Shown here in pieces: positions 23,823 to 33,525 of a DNA stretch of 33,525 bases. A program made the translations under genes and the position numbers. Position 1 is the first letter of the stretch. Each line of letters starts with the position of its first letter. This DNA comes from JBDREF01 sp043820045 (GTDB lineage: Bacteria > Planctomycetota > Phycisphaerae > Sedimentisphaerales > Anaerobacaceae). Location: contig JBDREF010000148.1 in the NCBI GenBank assembly GCA_043820045.1, forward strand, positions 1 to 33,525, read 5' to 3'. The notes under the pieces are model-generated. The model worked only from the letters and a program-made list of their open reading frames with translations, made no database searches and was not told the origin of the DNA.

Positions 23823-26453
23823 ATGACGGCAGTTGACGGACAACTTACGCCTGCTATGAAGCAGTTTCACCGGTTTAAGCAGAAGTACCCGGACTGCATA
23901 CTGTTTTTTCGCATGGGCGATTTTTACGAGACCTTCTACGAGGATGCGAAGACCTGCTCCAAGGTACTGGGCCTGACCCTGACCAGCCGAAGCAAGGGCG
24001 CCAATCCGATCCCGTTGGCCGGTGTGCCGTATCACGCCGTCGAAGGGTATCTGAAAAAGATGTTGCAGGCCGGCTACCGCGTCGCGGTCTGCGAGCAGGT
24101 CGAAGACCCTAAGACAGCAAAGGGAGTAGTCAAACGCGACGTCGTGAGAATCGTCACGCCCGGCACGCTCACCGACGACACTATGCTGGACGCCAAAGAG
24201 GACAACTTCCTTTGCGCCATCAGCCTGGGAACAAAGCAGCAGGCTGCCATAAGCTGGGTCGATGTTTCTACAGGTCACTTTTTCGTCCAGGAGTTGCCCG
24301 AAGAAAGACTGCTCGATGAGCTGCTGCGGCTGGCGCCGGCCGAGTGCCTGCTCGCCGACAGACGGGGCGAGTTATTCGAGGCCGAGACAAAAAAGCTCGC
24401 CAGAGAAATCACACAACTGAGCAACTCCATTATAACCGAGCGTCCCGCCTGGTATTTCGATCCTTACCAATCGAGACAGCGACTGCTGAAGCATTTCGGT
24501 ACCGCCACACTTGAAGGCTTCGGCATTGGCGACAATGACGACGGCCTCATCCCCCCCGCCGGCGCGATAATCGAATACCTCAATGAGACTCAGAAGACAA
24601 CGCTCGGCCACATTCAGAATCTGAGAAAAGTCAATCGCCGGAACTTCCTGCAAATCGACCCGACCTCTCTGCGCAGCCTGGAAGTCCTGCGAACCATTCG
24701 AGCCGAAAGTAAGAAAGGCTCGCTTCTGGATTGCCTCGACGAAACCATAACCGGCATGGGCGCCCGCAAGTTCAGGAACTGGCTGTGCATGCCGCTCTGC
24801 GACCTCGCCGCCATCGAGCAGCGACAGGATACCATCGAAGAAATCAAAGACGCCGAGACTGCATTGTCCGACATTCGCCGACTGCTCTCGAATATCGCCG
24901 ACACCGAGCGAATCGCCGCCCGCATCAGCACATTCCGGGCATCTCCAAGAGACCTGGTTGCTCTGGCAGCGACGCTGCGGCAGATACCGCGGCTTCGAGA
25001 AATCGTGGAAGGCTTCAAAACCAATCTGCTCGCCCAATTGGCCGGCCGGTGCGACGGCATGGACGAATTGGCGGAACTGCTCGAAACGGCAATCGAACCG
25101 GAACCTCCCTCGCATCTTCGCGACGGCGGCGTAATCAGGGCGGGTTTTTCCGAAGAACTCGACCGTCTGCGCTCGATCTCCAGGGACGGCCAAAGCTGGC
25201 TGAGAAACTACCAGCAGCAACAGGCCCGGCGAACCGGTATAGCAAATCTGAAAATCGGCTACAACAAGGTCTTCGGTTACTATATCGAGATTAATCACTC
25301 CTCCGCGGACAAGGCCCCCGCCGACTACGTCCGCAAGCAGACGATCAAGAACGCGGAACGCTACATAACCGAGGAGCTGAAAGAATACGAAACTCAGGCC
25401 CTCAGCGCCGAGGAAAAGGCCCTCGAACTGGAGCAGCAGCTCTTCGACCAGCTCCGCCGGCAATCCGCCCAGTACACACGGCGGCTCCAGGCCCTCGCCG
25501 AGACGGTCGCTCAGTGCGATTGCCTGACGGCGCTTGCATACCTCGCCATGAGGCGCAATTACATCCGGCCCAAAATGACCGACGGCGCCGAGCTTAACAT
25601 CCACGAAGGCAGACATCCGGTCCTGAGTGAAGCACTCGGGGCTGAGTTTGTGCCAAATGATGTCGAGCTTGGTGACGACGGCGGCGATATTCTTGTCATC
25701 ACAGGCCCGAACATGAGCGGCAAAAGCACCTACATCCGACAGACCGCCCTGCTTGTGCTGATGGCGCAGACCGGCTCGTTCATTCCCGCCAAAGATGCTG
25801 AGATAGGTCTGGTCGACAGGATTTTCACGCGCGTGGGAGCATCCGACGAATTAGTCCGCGGCCAGTCAACCTTCATGGTCGAGATGACCGAGACGGCGAA
25901 CATCATAAACAACGCCACCGGAAAGTCGCTGGTCATTCTCGACGAAGTAGGCCGCGGCACCAGCACTTACGACGGGCTGTCCCTGGCCTGGGCGATTACA
26001 GAACACATCGCAAACAAGCTGAAGTGCCGGACGCTGTTCGCCACCCACTATCACGAACTGACCGAACTGGCCGAGTTGTTTGCAAATGTGAAGAACTGCA
26101 ACGTGGCCGTCCGTGAATGGATGGATGAGGTCGTATTTCTGCACAAAATCCTGCCCGGCGGCACGGACAAAAGCTACGGCATCCACGTCGCCAAACTGGC
26201 CGGCGTGCCAAAGACCATCCTGGACAGGTCAAAAGAAATCCTCGAAGAACTCGAAAGCACATTCCAGAAAGAAGCTACCGGCGAACACCTTGCTCGCCAC
26301 AAGACAAAGGAGCCGGACAAGGATAGCCTATTCGTACAGAAACACAAATCTGTCCTCGAAAAACTCGTCGGCACAGATGTTAACAACCTGACTCCCATCC
26401 AGGCGATCAATCTGCTCAACGACATCAAGAACGAAATAAGCGCAAAACAGTGA
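23823..26453 (+). CDS. mutS: DNA mismatch repair protein MutS
   Basis: MutS recognises mismatches and small loops, then recruits MutL in an ATP-dependent way. The 876-residue protein is full length. The mismatch-binding Phe-X-Glu is Phe34-Tyr35-Glu36 in GDFYETF. The connector, lever and clamp regions follow, and the ABC ATPase has Walker A GPNMSGKST at 628-636. Walker B (LVILDEVGRGTSTYDG) places Asp707-Glu708, and the His switch is ATHYHEL. The C-terminal PIQAINLLNDIKNEI helix matches the dimer/tetramer motif. It starts 9 nt after the mnmE-like gene with no strong ribosome-binding site, which suggests coupling. mutL is not in the window. Confidence 0.98.
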   Translation: MTAVDGQLTPAMKQFHRFKQKYPDCILFFRMGDFYETFYEDAKTCSKVLGLTLTSRSKGANPIPLAGVPYHAVEGYLKKMLQAGYRVAVCEQVEDPKTAKGVVKRDVVRIVTPGTLTDDTMLDAKEDNFLCAISLGTKQQAAISWVDVSTGHFFVQELPEERLLDELLRLAPAECLLADRRGELFEAETKKLAREITQLSNSIITERPAWYFDPYQSRQRLLKHFGTATLEGFGIGDNDDGLIPPAGAIIEYLNETQKTTLGHIQNLRKVNRRNFLQIDPTSLRSLEVLRTIRAESKKGSLLDCLDETITGMGARKFRNWLCMPLCDLAAIEQRQDTIEEIKDAETALSDIRRLLSNIADTERIAARISTFRASPRDLVALAATLRQIPRLREIVEGFKTNLLAQLAGRCDGMDELAELLETAIEPEPPSHLRDGGVIRAGFSEELDRLRSISRDGQSWLRNYQQQQARRTGIANLKIGYNKVFGYYIEINHSSADKAPADYVRKQTIKNAERYITEELKEYETQALSAEEKALELEQQLFDQLRRQSAQYTRRLQALAETVAQCDCLTALAYLAMRRNYIRPKMTDGAELNIHEGRHPVLSEALGAEFVPNDVELGDDGGDILVITGPNMSGKSTYIRQTALLVLMAQTGSFIPAKDAEIGLVDRIFTRVGASDELVRGQSTFMVEMTETANIINNATGKSLVILDEVGRGTSTYDGLSLAWAITEHIANKLKCRTLFATHYHELTELAELFANVKNCNVAVREWMDEVVFLHKILPGGTDKSYGIHVAKLAGVPKTILDRSKEILEELESTFQKEATGEHLARHKTKEPDKDSLFVQKHKSVLEKLVGTDVNNLTPIQAINLLNDIKNEISAKQ

Positions 26454-26563
26454 AAGGCCGCCCAAGAAAAAACTTGTAAAAAGTCGATGTTGTTTGCTTA
26501 AATATAATCGCTGCGTTTGTGGAAAAATCATTGCCGTATGTTAATACGAAAGGTGGATGTGCT

Positions 26564-27376
26564 ATGAGACGTGTTCTGAAATTGAAACTGATCGTTCTGC
26601 TTGGCCTTCTTCTGGTGCCGTCCGGCTGCTCGGAGGTTGAAATCACGGGCAGGCAACAATTCAATATTGTACCCGACTCGCTCATGAATTCGACGAGCTT
26701 CCAGGCCTACGGCGAATTTCTCGCCACGCACAAGCTCAGTGCAAACGCCGAACAGACCCAAATGGTCAAGCGTGTCGGCGCCAGAATCCAAAAGGCAGTC
26801 GAGGCGTATTGCGCCACAAACCGCATAGAAGACCGACTGGCAGACTACAAGTGGGAATTCAACCTTGTCGAGGACCCAAACGTCAATGCCTGGTGCATGC
26901 CGGGCGGAAAGGTGGTTGTCTATACCGGCCTGCTGCCGGTGGCGAAAGGCGAGGACGGCTTGGCCGTGGTCATGGGCCATGAAATCGCGCACGCATTCGC
27001 CAAACACGGCGCCGAAAGGATGACGCAGGGCCTGCTGGTAGAGATGGGAGGCATAGCGTTATCTACGGCTTTGAAAGATAAGCCTGAGCAAACGAAGAAC
27101 CTGCTCCTGCAATCCTATGGCGTCGGTACCCAGGTCGGGGTCCTGCTACCGTACAGCCGCCTGCACGAAAACGAGGCCGACCATCTGGGACTGGTGTTCA
27201 TGGCCATGGCCGGCTATAATCCCGAGGCGGCCGTCGAATTCTGGCAGAGAATGGCCGAGGCAAAAAAGGGCGCAAAGCCGCTTGAAATCCTGAGCACACA
27301 CCCCACCGACGAAACCAGAATAAACAACATCAAAGACCTTCTCCCCGAAGCCATGAAATACTACCGCAAACCGTAA
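26564..27376 (+). CDS. M48-family metalloprotease lipoprotein
   Basis: A periplasmic zinc protease of 270 residues, anchored as a lipoprotein: the signal peptide ends in the lipobox VPSGC. The zinc motif HEIAH spans His139-His143 (VVMGHEIAHAFAKH), and the third ligand is probably Glu204 in NEADHLG. The layout resembles LoiP/YcaL and the protease part of BepA, which degrade misassembled outer-membrane proteins. The ATG at 26564 has AGGTGG 7 nt upstream. A TATAAT at 26503-26508 could be its -10, but no good -35 accompanies it. The role in envelope quality control is inferred from the family. Confidence 0.93.
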   Translation: MRRVLKLKLIVLLGLLLVPSGCSEVEITGRQQFNIVPDSLMNSTSFQAYGEFLATHKLSANAEQTQMVKRVGARIQKAVEAYCATNRIEDRLADYKWEFNLVEDPNVNAWCMPGGKVVVYTGLLPVAKGEDGLAVVMGHEIAHAFAKHGAERMTQGLLVEMGGIALSTALKDKPEQTKNLLLQSYGVGTQVGVLLPYSRLHENEADHLGLVFMAMAGYNPEAAVEFWQRMAEAKKGAKPLEILSTHPTDETRINNIKDLLPEAMKYYRKP

Positions 27377-27424
27377 GGGCAAGGTCCGAGTCATAAGAAA
27401 GGTGCAGTGTAACCTGGGAATAGC

Positions 27425-28189
27425 ATGTCTCGCAAAACACTTGGAAGGCTGACGGTCTGGCGCGATAACAAGATGCAGACCGCGAGTCTCGACCGAAAGT
27501 TGAAGTGGCATTCCAGGAATAAGTACCTGCGCCAATACCTAAATCAAATACGCTCCTTCTGCCCCACTTCTTCAGCAAGAGCAGTTATGAAAAGTGCCAA
27601 GAGGGATTTGGAATACGGCGGTTACTCGGTTGAGCTTGCCCAATCACCCGAATCCGTCGTCTCTGACATAATAAACAGAAATAATGAAATCTGTGATTTT
27701 TGGTCGAACTCGCGTGGCTGGGCACCGAACGAGGCGGCTGAGCTTCTTGCCAAGTCACGTCTCGACTGGCAGGTTTCACTCTCTCACTGCCTTAGATTGT
27801 GGTTGAAACCAACGGCCGACGAAAACATAGAAGGACGCTTGATCCTCGCGTGGACGAATCTGGGTGCTCTTGCGGAGGGTACCATGAAGTTCTTTCTCTC
27901 TGTCCACGAACGTGACTACTCACAGATGCCTGTGACTCGTGGCCGAAACGGAACGCCACGTGATCTCGACGCGCTGCAATTCGAAGAACTTAGGCAGTTC
28001 TACAAGAAGAAAGTCTGGACAGAATCGCAACGGAAATGGGACGATTGGCTCACAGAAATCCAGAAGCGACGAAACGCCATCCACGCATACAGAAATCGAG
28101 AAATTGGGACATTCGATGACTTTTTTAGAAATTTGGGTGAGTACTTCGACTTTCTGGACGAGCTTGAAGGTCAGGTGCCTTATCCATAG
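27425..28189 (+). CDS. Hypothetical protein with HEPN-like RX4H motif
   Basis: A 254-residue protein with no family I can name. Its most telling part is KRRNAIHAYR near the C terminus (Arg215...His220). This has the R-X4-H form typical of HEPN-domain ribonucleases and toxins, and sits in a helical, Trp-rich protein (SRLDWQVSLSHCLRLWLKP). The first 54 residues are basic and less convincing; an ATG at 27587 (MKSAKRDLEYGGYS) is an alternative start. The ribosome-binding signals at both are weak. It lies between the M48 protease and a HTH/Doc toxin pair, suggesting an accessory islet. RNase or defence function is a hypothesis only. Confidence 0.6.
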   Translation: MSRKTLGRLTVWRDNKMQTASLDRKLKWHSRNKYLRQYLNQIRSFCPTSSARAVMKSAKRDLEYGGYSVELAQSPESVVSDIINRNNEICDFWSNSRGWAPNEAAELLAKSRLDWQVSLSHCLRLWLKPTADENIEGRLILAWTNLGALAEGTMKFFLSVHERDYSQMPVTRGRNGTPRDLDALQFEELRQFYKKKVWTESQRKWDDWLTEIQKRRNAIHAYRNREIGTFDDFFRNLGEYFDFLDELEGQVPYP

Positions 28190-28295
28190 AACTTCATCCC
28201 CGCCCCGCGTGTAAGATTTGTACAGTCACCCAAGTACGCAAAATCGCGAGCGACTGGTGGTTCGTGGGGCGTCCCGCGCGAGAGAAACGATGAGT

Positions 28296-28778
28296 CTATT
28301 CTTCGAGTTTTACGAGATAACTTTTTAAGAACTTTTCCGTGGCTTTGACAGTTTCATCTTTGACGGTGCGCGGGCTTTGGGCGACCCAAACTGTGAAGTT
28401 ATACAGTTCCTGGGTATCGACCCGAAGCCATTTTCCACTTCTGTATAAGAGCGCGAACAAAGTGGTCATTGCGATGCGTTTGTTGCCGTTTTGGAAGGGG
28501 TGATTCTTGATCAGAAGATAGAAAAGCATCGCCGCTTTTGATATGAGAGTCGGGTACAAAGCCTTGCCGGAAAAAGTCTGAAAAGGCACGGCGAGACAGC
28601 TTTCCAGCGCATTGGGAAATCGCGATGAGAAATCCGGAATCGGCTCATCAAAGGTGAGCATCTCTCGGGCCAACTGAAAGGCGATGTACTCTACGTCTCT
28701 GACGGTTACTTTTGTCTGCCTCCGACGACGCAGAGGTCGGACGCGGTGCCGATCGTTTTTCGCCTCTTCATTTTTCAT
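28296..28778 (-). CDS. Doc-type Fic-domain toxin
   Basis: A 160-residue Fic/Doc protein. Doc from phage P1 phosphorylates EF-Tu; other Fic proteins AMPylate targets. The Fic motif is HPFQNGNKR at 93-101: His93 (catalytic base), the anion-hole Gly98/Asn99 and Arg101 are present. The acidic residue that usually binds Mg2+ at the fifth position is Asn97. The DVEYIAFQLAREML helix and SRFPNALESCLAVPFQTF region match the Doc subgroup. The ATG overlaps the stop codon of the upstream HTH gene (TAATG), so translation is coupled. It is expected to be neutralised by that HTH protein. Confidence 0.9.
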   Translation of the reverse strand: MKNEEAKNDRHRVRPLRRRRQTKVTVRDVEYIAFQLAREMLTFDEPIPDFSSRFPNALESCLAVPFQTFSGKALYPTLISKAAMLFYLLIKNHPFQNGNKRIAMTTLFALLYRSGKWLRVDTQELYNFTVWVAQSPRTVKDETVKATEKFLKSYLVKLEE

Positions 28779-29035
28779 TATTCTGAGCCCAAGAGTCTGA
28801 GCGTCTGGCCATATTCTTTGACCGTCTTCTTGACAGCATCTTCTATTTCCCTCTTGTCCTCCTCTCTCAGAGTCTCTCCCAAAATAGCAGCTATTTGTTT
28901 CTGAGGGATGGCGTAATTCCGGCCAATCCTCACTGCTTTTATTTGACCTTTTTTGACCTTCCTGTATACGGCTATCCTGCTGACGCCTAAGAGCGCGGCC
29001 AACTGAGGAATTGTGAAATATTCGCCCTTCTTCAT
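28778..29035 (-). CDS. HTH antitoxin paired with Doc toxin
   Basis: An 85-residue protein with an N-terminal winged HTH of the excisionase/MerR type (EYFTIPQLAALLGVSRIAVY, then RKVKKGQIKAVRIGRNYAIP). A charged helical C terminus (about 58-85) could bind the toxin. It replaces the Phd-type antitoxin usual for Doc. The ATG at 29035 has AGGGG 7-8 nt upstream; a longer start at 29065 lacks that. Its gene ends inside the doc start codon. Operators 70-120 nt upstream probably bind it (inference). Confidence 0.88.
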   Translation of the reverse strand: MKKGEYFTIPQLAALLGVSRIAVYRKVKKGQIKAVRIGRNYAIPQKQIAAILGETLREEDKREIEDAVKKTVKEYGQTLRLLGSE

Positions 29036-29102
29036 AAAAAATACCCCTACCAGCGCATAACCCATTACAGAACAACAGGTTAAGCCGTGCCTACAATTGT
29101 TA

Positions 29103-29157
29103 ATCTTAGCGTGTATTATTAACTTATGTTAACCAGTACGACTCATGTTAACATGAG
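29103..29157 (-). promoter_or_regulatory. Promoter and paired operators of the HTH-Doc module
   Basis: A perfect 16-nt palindrome, CTCATGTTAACATGAG (29142-29157), and a second ATGTTAAC core (29126-29133) are 19 nt apart, close to two helical turns. A candidate promoter on the minus strand, TTAACA (29132-29127) and TAAGAT (29108-29103) with an 18-nt spacer, has its -35 inside the second site. Binding there should repress, as expected for autoregulated toxin-antitoxin operons. Confidence 0.55.
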
Positions 29158-29264
29158 AATCGCAAAATGTAAAATAGAATCTGTAAGAATCGTCCGCCTA
29201 CTTCGCACTTTCGCCCCCTCGTGGAAGGCATTTTGGCGTGTCGATGCCGGAAATCTTACCCCCT

Positions 29265-30506
29265 TCACCTGCGTATGGCTGCGGAAGAGCCGGCGAGGGC
29301 GGCGGTGGACCAGCAAGCCTGGAGGTTGTAGCCGCCGCAGGGGCCGTCCACGTCGAGAACTTCGCCTGCGAAGAACAGCCCCGGACAGACCTTCGATTCC
29401 ATCGTCTTTGCATCTACTTCTGTGACACTAACGCCGCCGCGTGTGACCGTCGCCTCGGCAATCGGCCTGGTGCGCACGATTGAAAGAGGCACTGCCTTGA
29501 GCATTCGGACCAGCTTCTTCCGCACGTCTTTCCTGAGCTGGCCGGCCGGCGATTCATCATCGCAGCCCGCCTGCCCGCACAGGACAACCGCGAGGCGCTT
29601 CGGCACGAATTCGCCCAGAACGTTCGCCACCTTCTTTTTTGGGTTCACGGCAGTTCGCTCGGTCATCTGTGCTTCAAGCCGGGCCTCCTGAACATGCGGC
29701 GCCAAGTCCAGCGTTATGCCTATGGGCGTCCCAGCCGCGGGCAGATAATCAGTTAGGTGCCGGCTCATATCCTGTGCTGCGGGGCCGCCTATGCCGTCAT
29801 CGGTAAAAATCAGCGCCCCCGCTGCGGTGAGCTTCTTGTTGTTGATGCGTGTCGAGACCATGACCTCTGCCACAGCCGTCCCAGCGAGTTGTCCCGGCCA
29901 TTTTTCATGAGTCACAAGCGGCGCCAGCGACGCTTTGGCCTCCGCGACGGCGTGTCCGAACTGGCGGGCAAAGCGGTAACCGTCACCAGTGCAGCCCGTC
30001 TTCGGCCAGGAGAGCCCGCCGGTTGCAGCAATGAGTCTATCAGCACCGAATTGTTCACCCGCTGAATGAAGAACAAACGATCCGGCTTCTTTGGTAATAT
30101 TACTGATACGCCTGCCGTATAGAAAGCTCACATCGAGTCTTTTCGCACGGGCCACAAGGACATCCCTGACATCACCGGCACGGTCGGTTACAGGGAACAC
30201 GCAACCGTCTTCTTCAATCCTCATCGCCAGCCCCAAATCGACGAAGAAATCCTGCACATCCTGCGGCGAAAACCGATACAGGCAGTAGCTCAGAAACTTG
30301 CCTTTAGCACCGAATGCCCGGACAAGCTCGGCCGGGGCGGCCTGGTGCGTGATGTTGCACCGCCCGCCTCCTGTCATAAGCAGTTTGCGACCGGCGTTCG
30401 TATTCGCCTCGATCAGCGTCGTCCGGGCACCCGCCTGCGCGGAGAAAATCGCAGCCATCAGGCCCGCCGGCCCCGCTCCTATTACACCGACTTCAGTTTT
30501 TTCCAT
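29265..30506 (-). CDS. HI0933/YhiN-family FAD flavoprotein
   Basis: A 413-residue FAD-dependent oxidoreductase of the HI0933 (BaiN/RdsA-like) family. The N-terminal dinucleotide fold is VGVIGAGPAGLMAA, followed by EANTNAGRKLLMTGGGRCNIT, which is diagnostic of the family. IAATGGLSWPKTGCTGDGY lies mid-protein, and the C-terminal FAD motif is GLFFAGEVLDVDGPCGGYNLQ. The cellular role of the family is poorly defined; some members act on rRNA base biosynthesis or bile-acid reduction. No strong ribosome-binding site is seen at the ATG. It stands alone, divergent from the sulfatase operon. Confidence 0.95.
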   Translation of the reverse strand: MEKTEVGVIGAGPAGLMAAIFSAQAGARTTLIEANTNAGRKLLMTGGGRCNITHQAAPAELVRAFGAKGKFLSYCLYRFSPQDVQDFFVDLGLAMRIEEDGCVFPVTDRAGDVRDVLVARAKRLDVSFLYGRRISNITKEAGSFVLHSAGEQFGADRLIAATGGLSWPKTGCTGDGYRFARQFGHAVAEAKASLAPLVTHEKWPGQLAGTAVAEVMVSTRINNKKLTAAGALIFTDDGIGGPAAQDMSRHLTDYLPAAGTPIGITLDLAPHVQEARLEAQMTERTAVNPKKKVANVLGEFVPKRLAVVLCGQAGCDDESPAGQLRKDVRKKLVRMLKAVPLSIVRTRPIAEATVTRGGVSVTEVDAKTMESKVCPGLFFAGEVLDVDGPCGGYNLQACWSTAALAGSSAAIRR

Positions 30507-30628
30507 AAAGATTCTGTCTCAAATACAACCCCGGCCGATGAATCTAACGACTCAGGACACACCTGTCAAACAGTAGTCTCGCACATCTCGCAGCCCGCCG
30601 GCATTGTTCCCGGGGTCTGAAAAAGCTG

Positions 30629-30657
30629 TTGAACGGTGTTAATCCAACCCTTATGAT
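30629..30657 (+). promoter_or_regulatory. Predicted promoter of the sulfatase gene
   Basis: TTGAAC (30629-30634) and TATGAT (30652-30657) are separated by exactly 17 nt and lie 40 nt upstream of the sulfatase ATG. Confidence 0.6.
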
Positions 30658-30696
30658 TGTGGAAATCACTTTGAACCTTTTAGAGGAGAAATGACA

Positions 30697-32487
<1,791 letters not shown>

Positions 32488-32581
32488 GCACAGCAGGCCA
32501 GAGAGTGAATATCGAGAATCGTGCTCCGATACGAGCTTGGGATCGATTCATATTTTGTAATTTGAAGTTAGGAGATTAACT

Positions 32582-33508
32582 ATGAGAAAGAAGATGTTGT
32601 GTTCAATTGGCCTGGTATCACTGTTGGCACTTGTCCTATGCGCTGCGGCCTCGGCGAAGGAGCAGAGTACGGACGATGGGAAGCTGCGAATTATCGTATT
32701 TGGTGCACACCCGGACGACTGTGAAATTAAGGCCGGCGGCGTGGCAGCCATGTGGGCCGCCAAGGGGCATCACGTCAAATTCGTCTCAACCACAAACGGC
32801 GACATCGGCCACGCCGAAATGGCCGGGGGCGAATTAGCCAAGCGGCGCACAGCGGAAGTCAAAGAAGCGGCAAAGGTACTGGGCATCGAAACGGACGTGC
32901 TTGATATTCACGATGGCGAGCTTATGCCGACTCTTGAGAACCGCAGAACATTTGTACGGCTTATTCGGGAATGGAAGGCGGACATAGTGATGGGACCCCG
33001 CCCGAACGACTACCATCCAGACCATCGTTATACCGGCATCCTGATGCAGGATGCTGCGTATATGGTCACGGTTGCTTTCTTTTGTCCCGATGTGCCTCAG
33101 TTGGCCAAGAACCCGGTTTTCCTCTACCTCTCGGACGGATTTCAGAAACCGAATCCCTTTGAGCCGAACATCGTGGTCGGCATCGATGACGTGTTCGAGC
33201 AGAAAGCCAACGCCCTCTGGCTCCTGGAATCACAGATCGAGAGCCTCTGGGCCACAGGCAACTTCGAGCGCATTGTGCCCGTCCCGAAAGATCCGGCCGG
33301 CCGGGAAGCCCGTCGCAAAGTCGTTCGCGAGCGTTTTGCCCGTCGGGTCGAGTCGGTCGCCGATAAATACAGGTCCAAATTGACTGAGCTTTACGGCCAG
33401 GATAAGGGCAAGAAGGTTCGATATGCAGAGGCGTTCGAACTCTGTGAATACGGCAGCCGAGCATCGACTGAGGAACTCAAGAAGCTCTTTCCATCCTTCG
33501 AACGTTAA
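32582..33508 (+). CDS. Secreted PIG-L (LmbE-like) deacetylase
   Basis: A 308-residue exported zinc-dependent N-deacetylase. A signal peptide (MRKKMLCSIGLVSLLALVLC to ASA) precedes the catalytic domain. The metal-binding set is AHPDD (His43, Asp45, Asp46) and HPDH (His145, His148). A TTNGDIGH loop lies between them. AGGAG is 7 nt before the ATG. It follows the sulfatase in the same direction, and the two exported enzymes probably remove sulfate and N-acetyl groups from the same glycan (inference). The family also contains deacetylases of small glycoconjugates. Confidence 0.94.
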   Translation: MRKKMLCSIGLVSLLALVLCAAASAKEQSTDDGKLRIIVFGAHPDDCEIKAGGVAAMWAAKGHHVKFVSTTNGDIGHAEMAGGELAKRRTAEVKEAAKVLGIETDVLDIHDGELMPTLENRRTFVRLIREWKADIVMGPRPNDYHPDHRYTGILMQDAAYMVTVAFFCPDVPQLAKNPVFLYLSDGFQKPNPFEPNIVVGIDDVFEQKANALWLLESQIESLWATGNFERIVPVPKDPAGREARRKVVRERFARRVESVADKYRSKLTELYGQDKGKKVRYAEAFELCEYGSRASTEELKKLFPSFER

Positions 33509-33525
33509 CCTTAGAATAAACCTGT

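Noticed and set aside
23795..23830. CIIG in an alternative frame after the mnmE-like stop, recalling FCIGK
   Set aside because: The surrounding residues do not match MnmE, and no clear slippage site explains it; likely chance.

Overview
The window reads as a chromosomal segment of a free-living Gram-negative bacterium. The best guess is a Planctomycetota member of the Phycisphaerae/Sedimentisphaerales type. That guess rests on moderate GC, a Tat-exported sulfatase next to a PIG-L deacetylase, an SGLT-type sugar symporter with an arabinose operon, and a filamentous-haemagglutinin-like protein with cadherin-like repeats and a Cys-containing C-terminal module. The assignment is inference; no rRNA is present and I saw no tRNA.

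Region 1 (1-8243, minus strand). A trp operon, trpE-trpG-trpD-trpF-trpB-trpA (trpA runs off the left edge), lies downstream of metK and a DUF547 lipoprotein gene. trpC is not in the run. Between metK and trpE is a complete-looking ribosome-mediated attenuator: a strong promoter, a 17-codon leader peptide with three consecutive Trp codons, a hairpin over the peptide's stop codon, an alternative antiterminator, and a terminator with a T-rich tail. This is the clearest regulatory system in the window. A roughly 100-bp nested palindromic element sits between trpE and trpG.

Region 2 (8470-14135, plus strand). An L-arabinose operon: promoter, SGLT-like Na+/sugar symporter, araB, araD, and an isomerase of the L-fucose isomerase fold that probably takes the place of AraA.

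Region 3 (14207-18644). A large secreted FHA-type protein on the minus strand, then about 1 kb with no confident gene and possible remnants of one.

Region 4 (18645-27376). A housekeeping core on the plus strand: rpmA, obgE, coaX, a divergent mnmE-like GTPase, mutS and an M48 lipoprotein protease. It is interrupted at 19996-21680 by a minus-strand accessory islet of three genes: a small antitoxin-like protein, a nucleotidyltransferase, and an FRG-domain protein whose frame is broken at CTT TGA. Its promoter predicts a leaderless transcript with a palindrome over the -10 and start codon. The islet is a candidate toxin-antitoxin or defence system.

Region 5 (27425-29157). A second accessory islet: a HEPN-like protein, and an HTH antitoxin/Doc-type Fic toxin pair with ATGTTAAC operators.

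Region 6 (29265-33508). A HI0933-type flavoprotein (minus strand), then a Tat-exported sulfatase and a secreted PIG-L deacetylase, probably acting together on sulfated or acetylated polysaccharides.
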